A stretch of DNA of 64,000 nt from Candidatus Terasakiella magnetica. GTDB taxonomy: Bacteria; Pseudomonadota; Alphaproteobacteria; Rhodospirillales; Terasakiellaceae. The notes beneath the pieces are model-generated. The model ran no database searches. It saw only the letters and a list, made by a program, of their open reading frames with translations, and was not told the DNA's origin. Shown here one piece after another: positions 16,842-25,793 of the stretch (position 1 is its first letter; every line of letters starts with the position of its first letter). The position numbers and the translations under genes are program-made. The stretch covers positions 112,818 through 176,817 of the forward strand of contig NZ_FLYE01000002.1 of the NCBI RefSeq assembly GCF_900093605.1, given 5' to 3'.

Positions 16842-19307
16842 ATGACCAAAGAAGTTGAACAAACCCATATCCTGATCGTTGATGATGATCCGATTATCTT
16901 AAAAGTCGTAAGCGGCTTTTTAGAGAAAAAAGGCTATGGGTTGTTGAGAGCCAAAAATGCAGAAGAAGCGCTAGACCTTTTAAGTGAACATGAAGTTGAT
17001 CTGATTATTCTGGACCATTATATGGAACCGGGCATGACCGGGCTTGAGATGTTGAAAGCCCTGCGCCAAGATGATGATCCGGTCGCGGTTATTATGTTAA
17101 CAGGTGCAGATGACCGTCAGGTTATTATTGATTCCATGCAAGCCGGCGCACAGGATTTCATCTTAAAAAACAGTGGTGTTGAATTTTTATTAAAACTGGA
17201 CCAAAGCGTTATCCGCGCTTTGCATGTGGGTGATCTTGAAAGAAAAATTGCCAAGAGCCATCAGGCTTTGCAAGATCAAGCACAGTTTTTACAAACCATC
17301 ATTGATGCGGTGCCAACGCCGATCTATTACAAGGGTACTGATCAAAAAATCCTTGGCTGTAATAAGGCGATGGCAGATTTTATTGAACAACCAATCTATG
17401 AAATTGTTGGGCAAAAAATTGATGGTCTTTACCCCGCAGAAATCAGTGAAAAACTGCAACAACATGATGCGACTTTAATGGATGAAGGTGGTGAGCTTTT
17501 GACCGAGCTTGCCGTGCAGCGCTCTGATGGGGAACATCATATTCTGTCTCATAAGGCACGCTATCGCAATGCTGAGGGTGAAAGTGGTATTGTTGGGGCG
17601 GTTGTGGATATTACAGAGCGTAAACTCTATGAAAATGAGTTACGTCTGGCCCAAACTGTTTTTGAGACAACTTCAGAAGCAATTATCGTGACCGATTTGC
17701 AAAATGGTATTCAGGCGGTAAACCCTTCATTTACGCGGGTGACAGGTTATAGCGAAGAAGAAGTGATTGGCAAAGATCCGGGTTTTTTGAGTTCCGGTCG
17801 CCAAGATAAAGAATTTTACCACAACATGTGGATGCAGCTTTGCGAAAAAGGGCGCTGGCAGGGTGAGATTTGGAATCGCCGCAAAAATGGTGATCTTTAT
17901 GCAGAGTGGTTATCCATTTCGGCAGTTCATGATGAAACAGGCAAGATCACCCAGTATGTTGCCGTCTTTAGCGATATTACAAAACGTAAAAAAGCTGAAG
18001 AACTGATCCGCCATCAAGCAAACTTTGATGCGCTGACCAATCTGCCCAATAGAAACCTGTTTTTGGACCGCCTCAGTCGGTCCATGGTGCGTGCAAAACG
18101 CAACGGCACGCAGGTTGCCTTGATGTTTTTGGATTTGGATCGTTTTAAATCAGTAAATGATACTTTGGGCCATAACATTGGGGATGCTTTGCTTCAAGAA
18201 ACGGCACAGCGGCTTTTAGGCTGCGTGCGTGAAACAGATACGGTCTCGCGATTGGGCGGGGATGAATTTACGGTTATCATTCCTGATATCAAACATACCT
18301 ATGATATTGAAAAAGTATCTATGAAAGTTTTACATGAACTTTCCCAGACCTTTTCCATTGAGGGACATGATATTTTTCTCTCTGCCAGTGTGGGGATTAC
18401 CGTGTACCCCGATGATGGGGTTGAGCTTGAAGCCTTGATGAGAAATGCCGATACCGCCATGTATCAGGCCAAAGAAGCCGGACGTAACAGTTTCCGTTTC
18501 TTCACGCCAGAAATGAATGCCAAAGCACACGAACAAATGATTTTGGAGCGTGACTTGCGTCAAGCAATTGAGCACAAAGAGTTCTGCGTTCATTATCAGC
18601 CTGTTATTGAAGTTACAACGGGGCAAGTAACATCTTGTGAAGCCTTGGTGCGCTGGAACCATCCCCAAAAGGGGCTCACAGCACCGGGGTATTTTATCTC
18701 TGCGGCTGAAGAAACCGGGCTGATTGATGAAATCGGCACGCAGGTCTTAGAAGAAGTCTGTAAGCAAATACATCAATGGAAAAAAGTACCAGAGATGAAA
18801 GCTGTGCGTGTCGCGGTTAATTTATCCCCCCATCAATTGCGCAACGAAAACCTTGTTCAAGACTTGCAAACGATGATGACGAAACATGGCGTTGAAGCCG
18901 GTCAACTTTCTTTAGAGATTACAGAGACGCTTGTTATGCAAGACCCACAGGGGACAGCGGTTTTGTTAGATGAAATTCGTAAATTAGGGATCAAGATTTA
19001 TCTGGATGATTTTGGTACTGGCTATTCATCCTTAAACTACCTAAAGCGTTTTTCTTTTGATGTGCTGAAAGTTGATCGATCTTTCATCATGGATGTCCAT
19101 GAAAATGAAGGTGATGCAGCTCTTGTAGAAGCCATTATCGTGATGGCCCATAAGTTGGGTATTAAAGTGGTGGCCGAAGGTGTTGAAACCATTGAGCAGC
19201 AGAAATTTATCATTGAGCAAAAATGCGACCTGATCCAAGGCTTTTATTACAGCAAGCCGTTAAGTGCTGAGGATATGTACGACTATTGTCGATCCACTAC
19301 AGCTTGA
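16842..19307 (+). CDS. REC-PAS-PAS-GGDEF-EAL cyclic-di-GMP protein
   Basis: 821-residue cytosolic response regulator with both c-di-GMP synthase and phosphodiesterase domains. REC occupies residues about 8-125 (LIVDDDP, phospho-Asp in LIILDHYMEPG, VIMLTGADD). Two PAS domains (about 145-260 and 270-385) lead to GGDEF (about 390-550, with intact RLGGDEF) and EAL (about 565-815). The EAL domain has EALVRWNHP, NLSPHQL, EITET, DDFGTGYSSL and VAEGVE, all needed for catalysis. No membrane segment. The start follows a poor ribosome site. It stands alone between the small membrane gene and a DUF2892 gene. Confidence 0.93.
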   Translation: MTKEVEQTHILIVDDDPIILKVVSGFLEKKGYGLLRAKNAEEALDLLSEHEVDLIILDHYMEPGMTGLEMLKALRQDDDPVAVIMLTGADDRQVIIDSMQAGAQDFILKNSGVEFLLKLDQSVIRALHVGDLERKIAKSHQALQDQAQFLQTIIDAVPTPIYYKGTDQKILGCNKAMADFIEQPIYEIVGQKIDGLYPAEISEKLQQHDATLMDEGGELLTELAVQRSDGEHHILSHKARYRNAEGESGIVGAVVDITERKLYENELRLAQTVFETTSEAIIVTDLQNGIQAVNPSFTRVTGYSEEEVIGKDPGFLSSGRQDKEFYHNMWMQLCEKGRWQGEIWNRRKNGDLYAEWLSISAVHDETGKITQYVAVFSDITKRKKAEELIRHQANFDALTNLPNRNLFLDRLSRSMVRAKRNGTQVALMFLDLDRFKSVNDTLGHNIGDALLQETAQRLLGCVRETDTVSRLGGDEFTVIIPDIKHTYDIEKVSMKVLHELSQTFSIEGHDIFLSASVGITVYPDDGVELEALMRNADTAMYQAKEAGRNSFRFFTPEMNAKAHEQMILERDLRQAIEHKEFCVHYQPVIEVTTGQVTSCEALVRWNHPQKGLTAPGYFISAAEETGLIDEIGTQVLEEVCKQIHQWKKVPEMKAVRVAVNLSPHQLRNENLVQDLQTMMTKHGVEAGQLSLEITETLVMQDPQGTAVLLDEIRKLGIKIYLDDFGTGYSSLNYLKRFSFDVLKVDRSFIMDVHENEGDAALVEAIIVMAHKLGIKVVAEGVETIEQQKFIIEQKCDLIQGFYYSKPLSAEDMYDYCRSTTA

Positions 19308-19368
19308 ATTTATGTTAGAAACCACTTATATTCATGCATCGCTCTAAAAGCTCTGTAAAGGATAGATT

Positions 19369-19572
19369 ATGCAAAAGAATGTCGGCGGTATTGACCGTAA
19401 ATTACGAATTGTTGCGGGTCTTGTGTTGATCGCGCTTGTATTTGTCGGCCCACAAACACCATGGGGCTGGATCGGTCTTGTGCCATTGGGCACGGCATTA
19501 ATTGGCTGGTGTCCGGCTTATCTGCCATTTGGTATCAAGACATGTTCAATTGATAGCTCTAAAGACGCATAA
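19369..19572 (+). CDS. DUF2892 (YgaP-like) small membrane protein
   Basis: 67-residue protein with two hydrophobic segments and the family pattern VGGIDRKLRIVAG, then GLVPLGTALIGWCPAYLPFGIKTC. This matches the DUF2892/YgaP-type membrane domain, often fused to rhodanese but free here. AAGGAT lies 6 bases before the ATG. A strong terminator follows 30 bases after the stop. Confidence 0.85.
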   Translation: MQKNVGGIDRKLRIVAGLVLIALVFVGPQTPWGWIGLVPLGTALIGWCPAYLPFGIKTCSIDSSKDA

Positions 19573-19602
19573 AGCCTCTTTTTATTTTGTGAAGAAGGCA
19601 TT

Positions 19603-19635
19603 AAAGTCCCTGTCAAAAATACAGGGACTTTTTTT
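19603..19635 (+). terminator. Perfect terminator hairpin abutting the bluB start
   Basis: 11-bp perfect stem AAAGTCCCTGT/ACAGGGACTTT with a 7-base loop, followed by T7 ending at 19635. The next base starts the bluB ATG. It terminates the DUF2892 transcript; its effect on bluB is unclear. Confidence 0.85.
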
Positions 19636-20280
19636 ATGCCGACACCACCCGTCTTTGACAGTGACTTTCAAAAACAACTGGATGAACTTTTTAAATGGCG
19701 TCGCGATGTGCGCCACTTTAAAACCGATCCGCTCCCTGATGGCCTGTTAGAAGAATTTTTAGAAACAGCAACACTGGCACCTTCTGTGGGTAACAGCCAG
19801 CCGTGGCGTTTTGTAATTGTTGAAGATCAGGCTTGTAAAAAAGCCATTCGCGATAATTTTGAAGCCTGTAATAAAGAGGCAATGCAGGATTATGATGGTG
19901 AAAAGGCACAGACCTATGCGTCCTTGAAACTTTCCGGTCTGGATCGTGCGCCTGCGCAAGTGGCTGTTTTTTGTGATAGTGCCACCGATGTGGGCCAAGG
20001 TCTGGGCCAAAAGACCATGCCGGAAACATTGAAATATTCGGTTGTCTCCAGCATTCAAACACTTTGGCTCTCAGCACGCGCCCAAGGGGTTGGGATTGGC
20101 TGGGTCTCAATTATCGAGCCTGAAGCCATCAAGGATATTCTGGATATTAAAGAAGAAAGCTGGGATTTAGTAGCCTATTTATGTATCGGCTATCCCGAAG
20201 AAGAACATGATGTGCCTGAATTGGTGCGTTTTGGCTGGCAAGACCGTTTGCCATTAAGCCAGACGGTGTTGAAACGCTAA
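19636..20280 (+). CDS. bluB: 5,6-dimethylbenzimidazole synthase
   Basis: 214-residue nitroreductase-fold flavoenzyme that cannibalises reduced FMN to make 5,6-dimethylbenzimidazole, the lower axial ligand of cobalamin. BluB signatures: FKWRRDVRHF near residue 20, TATLAPSVGNSQPWRFVIVED near 48, SVVSSIQTLWLSARAQGVGIGWVSII near 133, and CIGYPEE near the end. ATG at 19636 is the only start giving a full N-terminus, but it has no ribosome binding site and follows a terminator U tract. It fits the cobalt uptake operon 3.5 kb downstream. Its TAA overlaps the stop of the convergent gene. Confidence 0.88.
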   Translation: MPTPPVFDSDFQKQLDELFKWRRDVRHFKTDPLPDGLLEEFLETATLAPSVGNSQPWRFVIVEDQACKKAIRDNFEACNKEAMQDYDGEKAQTYASLKLSGLDRAPAQVAVFCDSATDVGQGLGQKTMPETLKYSVVSSIQTLWLSARAQGVGIGWVSIIEPEAIKDILDIKEESWDLVAYLCIGYPEEEHDVPELVRFGWQDRLPLSQTVLKR

Positions 20281-20567
20281 TAATAGGTGTGGTTGCTGGG
20301 CGGCTCGTCGCGTTCTTGGGCGAGACTGAAGATGCCCCAGCCCATGCCAATACTGCCAAAGGTAATGGCAAGACCGGTAAAGAGCATGACCACAACCAGC
20401 CAACCATCTTGAGACGATGAGATCATGGTCCAGAGTTTGCTGACATCAAAATAAAGCAGTAAGGCTCCAAAGAAAAAACCGCCTAAAACTCCTGCGACCA
20501 AATGTTGGAAGAGGAAAATTAGGGTTTTGCGCGCCGTCCAATGAAGTTTGTTGAACTCTCTTTTCAT
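20277..20567 (-). CDS. Small two-helix membrane protein of unknown function
   Basis: 96-residue protein with two predicted membrane helices (about residues 18-40 and 55-82, containing HLVAGVLGGFFFGALLLYF and LVVVMLFTGLAITFGSIGMGWGIF). The N-terminus is basic (KREFNKLHWTARK), consistent with an inner-membrane protein. Its start overlaps the stop of the upstream MoCF gene by four bases, so the two are coupled. No function known to me. Confidence 0.75.
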   Translation of the reverse strand: MKREFNKLHWTARKTLIFLFQHLVAGVLGGFFFGALLLYFDVSKLWTMISSSQDGWLVVVMLFTGLAITFGSIGMGWGIFSLAQERDEPPSNHTYY

Positions 20568-21310
20568 AAGGAAAAGATAATGTTTCCATCCAGAGATTCA
20601 ATCATTTCTTTAATTGCACCTGCACATTCTTCATTTTGTTCAGGCTTTGTTGAGCGCAGAACAAGGCTGACGCCAAGTTGCCCGTCTTTGAAATAGGGAT
20701 AACTGCCGATATCAATATCAGGATAGAGTGTTTGAATGTCACCCAATGGCTGTGCAATGACACCTTCACCAAGATCGCTCGAAACCGTGGTGGAAAGAAC
20801 GGGGGCACCCCCAACCAGTCGGCTTTTTAAATTATCAAACATAGCCCGTGCAATGCGCGGTACACCAGCAAGGACGAAGACATTTTCAATCTGATAGCCC
20901 GGGGCTTTGCTGATGGGGTTTTCAATCAGACTTGCGCCCACAGGTGTTTGCGCCATGCGCAGGCGGGCCTCATTTAAGTCTTCAGGTTTATAGTGGCTTT
21001 GCAGCATTTTAACGGCGTCTGGATGATGGGCAAAGTCATAGCCCATGGCCTTGGCCACACAGGCAGAAGTTATATCGTCATGAGTGGGGCCGATGCCGCC
21101 TGTTGTGAAGACATAATCATAGGTGTCTCGGGCATAATTGAGCGTCTCAATAATGGTCTGTTCAACATCGGGGATAACGCGCGCTTCACCGACTTGAATG
21201 CCAAGTGTGTTTAGCTCTCCTGCAAGGAAATTAAGGTTGGCATCTTGCGTGCGTCCACTAAGGACTTCATTGCCGATGATGAGGATACATGCTGTGACTT
21301 TATCTGCCAA
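20564..21310 (-). CDS. MoCF/CinA-like molybdopterin-binding-domain protein
   Basis: 248-residue protein of the COG1058 (CinA N-terminal, MoCF-biosynthesis) type. It has LIIGNEVLSGRTQDANLNFLAGEL near residue 10 and the nucleotide-binding loop VFTTGGIGPTHDDIT near 67. It lacks the C-terminal amidohydrolase domain of full CinA (about 400 residues). The start appears to be TTG at 21310, with no ATG nearby. Possible role in nucleotide or NAD repair, as for COG1058 proteins. Operon with the membrane protein downstream and the large unknown upstream (15-base gap). Confidence 0.8.
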   Translation of the reverse strand: MADKVTACILIIGNEVLSGRTQDANLNFLAGELNTLGIQVGEARVIPDVEQTIIETLNYARDTYDYVFTTGGIGPTHDDITSACVAKAMGYDFAHHPDAVKMLQSHYKPEDLNEARLRMAQTPVGASLIENPISKAPGYQIENVFVLAGVPRIARAMFDNLKSRLVGGAPVLSTTVSSDLGEGVIAQPLGDIQTLYPDIDIGSYPYFKDGQLGVSLVLRSTKPEQNEECAGAIKEMIESLDGNIIFSL

Positions 21311-21325
21311 CTTACACAGCCTTTT

Positions 21326-23008
21326 CTATTTTTTCATTTTCTCATACATATTTTCATAGGCATCCATGAATTTGCCAATGGTATGATGAATTGTATCTTT
21401 GGTATGCATGGAGGTGTCTTCACCTGTTTCACGCGCTTGTTGGCGCGCAAAGAGGACACGGTCAATCAAACCAAGAACACCATCTGCCACCCCTTGAAGC
21501 GGTTTAGAAAGATTTTCTTTTTCCGTTTCCAGATGAGTTTGCGCGTTTTTGAATTCTTTCTCAAACTTGATCAAGTGCAGCACGAGAATGGATTCAAAGA
21601 AAAATTCAAGACAGTTTTTCAAAACCCGTGGTTCAGCAGGTTGTTTTAACAGCTTGATAATCTGTTCTGCATAAGTCACCGGACGACGCCCCAGTTCCGG
21701 CACGGAGAGCGGCAGTCGGCTGGCATCGAGTTTTTGGCCCATACAGGCGGTTTGGACTTCATCCAGACCAATGGAGTTTTTGGTATAAAGCAGGTTCAGG
21801 ATCAAAAGCTCAAAGAAGTTTTGATCATTGTTCTTAAAGCTTTGTTCCAAGGCACGGGCAACGGCGCCTTTGGCAGTAGAGCCCCCTTGGGCTTGTTCTG
21901 CAATTTGGATGATACGATCGACTTCACCTTGGAAGGCTTTTTCGCGCATACCGGATAGATATTTCAGGATGGAGAAATTAAAGGTTTTGGGGAAGAAAAT
22001 CTCGCCCTTGTCTTGGGAGACTTGGAAAATATCCATAACATCTTCCCAAGCTTCGCGTTCAGCCTTTTTGGCTTTCTTCGGCGCAGCTTCTTTTTTCTCT
22101 TTACCCAGAAGTTTAGAGAACAGGCCGCCGCCTTTTTTCTCTTTCTTCACTTTCTTCTTCGGCTCATCACCCTGTTTGGCGCGTTTTTCCGCCTCAATCT
22201 GGGAAGTTCCCCAACCGCCAAAACCAGACTCGACCACATCAAGTAAAGGACGTGTTTTATCACGCAGCACTTTACGAATGGCTTCTTCATCGGCATCAGG
22301 GTCCGTGTCGTTATAAACACGGCGCGTCATGATATCACGGCTGCCCATGATGAGCGCACGAATGGCATCTTCAATCAGAACAGAGAATTCAATGGTGTAA
22401 AGGAAGTGTGGGGGAATACCCACATCCACTGTGGAATGACGCCCATAAAGCTGAACACTGCGCAGCACATCAAGCTTTGAGTCATAATGGCGCACGACAC
22501 TTTGGATACAGAGCTTTTCTGCCAGTTCATACTGGAACTCAGGCTCTTTTTCTTCGATTTCTTCTTCTTCCTCATCAATGGGCGAACCATCCCCACCAGA
22601 GGCAATTTTACGGGCGCGATCTTCTGATTTTGCTTGAGAGGCGGCTTCTTTGGCTTCTTCTGCTTTGCGTTTCTTTTCTTCTTTTAATTCTTTGGAACGT
22701 TTAGGCAGGTTTTCAAGGCCGCTCATGATGTCTTCGGCATGTTGGCGCACAAGACGCGTGAACTGCCCATCACGGAACTCTTTACATTGTTCCATGATTT
22801 CCATAACGAACTTGATCTGGCTTAAATGTGTACCTTTTTGCAGCGTGTCCGGATCGCCTTCACGCAAGGTTTTTAAAACGCGTAACGCGGCACGATCTAC
22901 CTGTGACATCATCGCGGCTTTTCCCTCAGCAGGATTAAGCGACGACAATTCAGTCATGGCACTGGTCAATTCGACCTTTTCGTAATCTTTTTGTTTTTCT
23001 TCAGACAC
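21326..23008 (-). CDS. Large charged cytosolic protein of unknown function
   Basis: 560 residues, no signal peptide or membrane segment. N-terminal helical region (1-105), a highly charged linker (about 106-155, rich in KEE/EEEE), a folded region (155-265), and a lysine-rich linker (about 283-325 with KKKVKKEKKGGG and KAKKAERE). The C-terminal helical region (330-560) includes FFFESILVLHLIKFEKEFK. The two low-complexity linkers suggest a multi-domain scaffold. No family recognised. It is the first gene of a minus-strand trio with the MoCF protein and the small membrane protein. Confidence 0.75.
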   Translation of the reverse strand: MSEEKQKDYEKVELTSAMTELSSLNPAEGKAAMMSQVDRAALRVLKTLREGDPDTLQKGTHLSQIKFVMEIMEQCKEFRDGQFTRLVRQHAEDIMSGLENLPKRSKELKEEKKRKAEEAKEAASQAKSEDRARKIASGGDGSPIDEEEEEIEEKEPEFQYELAEKLCIQSVVRHYDSKLDVLRSVQLYGRHSTVDVGIPPHFLYTIEFSVLIEDAIRALIMGSRDIMTRRVYNDTDPDADEEAIRKVLRDKTRPLLDVVESGFGGWGTSQIEAEKRAKQGDEPKKKVKKEKKGGGLFSKLLGKEKKEAAPKKAKKAEREAWEDVMDIFQVSQDKGEIFFPKTFNFSILKYLSGMREKAFQGEVDRIIQIAEQAQGGSTAKGAVARALEQSFKNNDQNFFELLILNLLYTKNSIGLDEVQTACMGQKLDASRLPLSVPELGRRPVTYAEQIIKLLKQPAEPRVLKNCLEFFFESILVLHLIKFEKEFKNAQTHLETEKENLSKPLQGVADGVLGLIDRVLFARQQARETGEDTSMHTKDTIHHTIGKFMDAYENMYEKMKK

Positions 23009-23153
23009 GATAAAACCGCAGTTTCGTTATAGTTCAAATAGTTGATGCCCAGATTAAGGAAAAATCACGGAAAAATCAATGGTTTGAACAGCATTATATC
23101 ACATGTTTCTTACACTATCGGATAATGGTTAACAAAAACATACGATGCAATGT

Positions 23154-23831
23154 CTATTTTGCGTGTTTACACTTGGGTTTAGGCGTAATCAGCTTGCCAT
23201 CTTCAAGATTTAGACGATTTGTTGTGATTTGGTGCCTGAAATGTTGATCATGCGATATGATAACCATGGCTTGAGGGAGCGCGTTGAGAATCTCAATCAG
23301 GCGGGTTTGGGTGTCCTCATCAAGGGCATTGGTGGGTTCATCCAGCAAAAGGACTTCCGGCTCCATTGCTAAAACGCACGCAAGGCTAACAAGGCGCTTT
23401 TCTCCACCTGATAGATTGTGGGTGGCGCGATCACGCAAATGTCCTAAATGCAAATTTTGCAAGGTGGTCTCCACAATCGCCATGGCCTCATCAATAGGTT
23501 TGCCCAGATTTAAAACACCAAAGGCAATATCTTCAGCCACCGTTGGGCAAAAAAGCTGATCATCGGGGTCTTGAAAGACAAGGCCAATGCGACGGCGCAC
23601 ATCTTTAAAATCAGCCTCAACCTTGCGCTCTTTGCCAAAAACCATGACTTGACCTGAGGTGGGTTTATTAAGCCCGACGATAAGGTGAAAAAGCGTACTT
23701 TTGCCCGCACCATTGGGGCCGTTAATCACAATGCGCTCATTTGTGCTGAGGGAAAAATCGACTCCTTTTAACACGCTATGACGGTTGGGGTAGGTGAAAT
23801 GGATGTTTTGCAGGTCGATCAATTTATCCAT
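23154..23831 (-). CDS. cbiO: Cobalt ECF transporter ATPase CbiO
   Basis: 225-residue ABC ATPase. Walker A GPNGAGKSTLF near residue 38, Q-loop GLVFQDPDDQLFCPTVAEDIAFG (the ECF-type motif), signature LSGGEKRLVSLACVL, Walker B VLLLDEPTNALDE and H-loop ISHD are all present. Shorter than average CbiO (about 270). Overlaps cbiQ by eight bases. It powers cobalt uptake by the CbiMQO complex and is the last gene of the riboswitch-controlled operon. Confidence 0.93.
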   Translation of the reverse strand: MDKLIDLQNIHFTYPNRHSVLKGVDFSLSTNERIVINGPNGAGKSTLFHLIVGLNKPTSGQVMVFGKERKVEADFKDVRRRIGLVFQDPDDQLFCPTVAEDIAFGVLNLGKPIDEAMAIVETTLQNLHLGHLRDRATHNLSGGEKRLVSLACVLAMEPEVLLLDEPTNALDEDTQTRLIEILNALPQAMVIISHDQHFRHQITTNRLNLEDGKLITPKPKCKHAK

Positions 23832-24594
23832 AGTGAAAATCCAACCCGATTAATGCGGTTAAAAAGAGAAAAGCAACAAGGCTGAAAATACGATCGCGTT
23901 TTTGAAAATGAAATTCATCCAAAAGATAAAACTTCCCCTGAAAGCCACGACATTTCATCGCTTCTAAAATGCGCTCAGACCTCTCAAGGCTTCTCACCAG
24001 CAACATACCAAGGAGATAGCCGATAGAGCGATAGGTATGTAAGTTATTTCCTGCCTTAAAACACCGTGCTTTCATGGCTATGCGCAGGCGGAAATATTCT
24101 TGTTTTAACACATCAATATAACGCACGCTAAAAAGCATGAGATGAACAAGGTTTTCTGGTACACGCAAACGGTTAAGCGCATGGCCTAAGGCAATGGCAT
24201 CAATGGTGCCGACCAAGGCAAGCAAGGTCATGACAACCGCGTTGGCTTTTAAGGTGATTTCCAAGGCTTTATAAAGCCCTTCCCATGTGGCGGTGAAAGG
24301 ACCAAGCAAAAACCATGTTTCACCCGGTGTGGTAAAAGGCAGCATGAAAAGGAGGAAAATAATAAACCCATCCATCGCCATGACTTTTTTCAAAGTCTCT
24401 TTCGCAGGGAGTTTGGCAGAGATTAATAGAAAGAGCGCACAGCCCAGTGCTGAGCTTAAGGCCAAAAAACCTTCAAGTGAGACAACTGTGCAGGCAAAGA
24501 GACAGGCAGCGACAACACGCGCGCGCGGGTCAAGGCGCAATAGCCATGATCCATTGGTTGTTAAATGGATGTCGCGCGTGGTGGTTGGCGACAT
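23824..24594 (-). CDS. cbiQ: Cobalt ECF transporter T component CbiQ
   Basis: 256-residue membrane coupling protein. It carries the N-terminal LLRLDPRARVVAAC motif, several membrane helices, and the coupling-helix Ala-Arg-Gly-type motif region AMKARCFKAG followed by RSLERSERILEAMKCRGFQGKF. The ATG at 24594 overlaps the end of the preceding gene; a longer frame reads back into that gene and is not used. It links CbiM to CbiO. Confidence 0.9.
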   Translation of the reverse strand: MSPTTTRDIHLTTNGSWLLRLDPRARVVAACLFACTVVSLEGFLALSSALGCALFLLISAKLPAKETLKKVMAMDGFIIFLLFMLPFTTPGETWFLLGPFTATWEGLYKALEITLKANAVVMTLLALVGTIDAIALGHALNRLRVPENLVHLMLFSVRYIDVLKQEYFRLRIAMKARCFKAGNNLHTYRSIGYLLGMLLVRSLERSERILEAMKCRGFQGKFYLLDEFHFQKRDRIFSLVAFLFLTALIGLDFHYG

Positions 24595-24595
24595 G

Positions 24596-25165
24596 TTATT
24601 TATCACCTTTGCGCCGGGCAGCCATATAAAAACCGATGCCAGTAAGGCCAAGGATATAGCCAATCCCACCTAAAATCGTTTGCAGGTCATTCTTTTCTTT
24701 ATAAGAGGCGATTTCTTTTCGAAGAGGCTGAACCTCACGGCGCACCGCTTTGGCAATGAGCTGTTCAATATTGGCTGTGTTTGCTATTGAAGATGCTGTT
24801 TTCTCAATTGCTTTTTGCCCGTTTGGTGCAGGGGTGTTTTGCTTGACCCCATCGGGTAATTCATCCGTTGTTACAATCACAAAGGCCATATGGCCCGCAC
24901 CAAGGTTTGCTTGAAAACGATGGGTGATGGCTTGTGTAGGGGTGAAGCGAAAAAGCCCATCTTCATTGACTTGCGTTTGACCAATGAGCGCACCTTGATC
25001 ATTGAAAACTTCAACCACAGTGCCTGTTTTTGCCATTTCCCCATTGGAAAGGCCAATCTCACCTTCAATATCTGCGCCATCTGTCCAGGCTGAAGCCACA
25101 ATCTTATGGGCAAAAGCGGGCTGGGTAAAGCAAAGTAGGGCCAATATAAACAGCAGCTTAGGCAT
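24596..25165 (-). CDS. CbiL-like periplasmic/membrane-anchored cobalt uptake protein
   Basis: 189-residue protein starting at ATG 25165, which overlaps cbiM by eight bases and follows GGAAG. Signal peptide MPKLLFILALLCFTQPAFA with cleavage before HKIVASAW, a beta-sandwich-like extracytoplasmic region (residues 20-110), a helical stretch and a C-terminal membrane anchor (LGGIGYILGLTGIGFYMAARRK). In other ECF cobalt/nickel systems a protein of this architecture (CbiL/NikL) replaces CbiN. The position between cbiM and cbiQ fits this. Confidence 0.75.
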   Translation of the reverse strand: MPKLLFILALLCFTQPAFAHKIVASAWTDGADIEGEIGLSNGEMAKTGTVVEVFNDQGALIGQTQVNEDGLFRFTPTQAITHRFQANLGAGHMAFVIVTTDELPDGVKQNTPAPNGQKAIEKTASSIANTANIEQLIAKAVRREVQPLRKEIASYKEKNDLQTILGGIGYILGLTGIGFYMAARRKGDK

Positions 25166-25790
25166 GGCTGACTTCCTTAGGGGTAGGGGCAAACGTATCA
25201 AATAATTCTGGTTTTACGCGGTGGATCAAGGCAACCGCGCAAGCACATAAGAAACCCTCAATCGCCATGACAGGCAGGTGGGCTAAAATAATTAGCTTGG
25301 CTGCGGGAATAAAGGCTTCCCCCGTTATTGCCAAGGCAAGGGTCACAAGGACAGCCGTGAGCGCAATGGAGCCTGCCCCAGCTAAACCACCCCAGAACAT
25401 GGCGATCTTTTTGGTCGGGCTGTGAATGCCATTTTTACAGATGAAATGCATTAAAACAGCGGGCAGCGCAATGGCAACGGTGTTGATACCGAGCACGGTT
25501 ACCCCGCCATAACCAAAGAAAATGGCCTGTAAAAGCAGCCCGACAAAGAGCGCGGGAAATGCCGTCCAGCCTAAGATAATACCAGCCAACCCATTCATGA
25601 TGAGATGGACCGAGCTTGGCCCTAATGGCACATGGATGAGAGAGGCCACAAAGAAGGTTGCAGCCATAACCCCTGCGGCGGGGATTTTCTCCATATCCAT
25701 TTTTTTAAGGCCAATGGCCATGCCCGCAACGGCGAGAACACCACCGGCAATAACAACATCGTTGGAAAGGGCACCATCTACAATATGCAT
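25158..25790 (-). CDS. cbiM: Cobalt ECF transporter substrate-binding protein CbiM
   Basis: 210-residue membrane S component. The N-terminus MHIVDGALS carries the essential metal-binding His2 of the CbiM/NikM family, and HVPLGPSSVHLIMNGLAGIILGW holds the other conserved histidines. Six to seven membrane helices. Four bases after the CbiK-like gene. Cobalt specificity is supported by the upstream cobalamin riboswitch. Confidence 0.93.
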   Translation of the reverse strand: MHIVDGALSNDVVIAGGVLAVAGMAIGLKKMDMEKIPAAGVMAATFFVASLIHVPLGPSSVHLIMNGLAGIILGWTAFPALFVGLLLQAIFFGYGGVTVLGINTVAIALPAVLMHFICKNGIHSPTKKIAMFWGGLAGAGSIALTAVLVTLALAITGEAFIPAAKLIILAHLPVMAIEGFLCACAVALIHRVKPELFDTFAPTPKEVSHA

Positions 25791-25793
25791 GGC

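Noticed and set aside
21828..22316. Plus-strand 162-residue frame opposite the charged linker
   Set aside because: Arises from the lysine- and glutamate-rich codons of the 560-residue protein; rich in F and S, no start signal.
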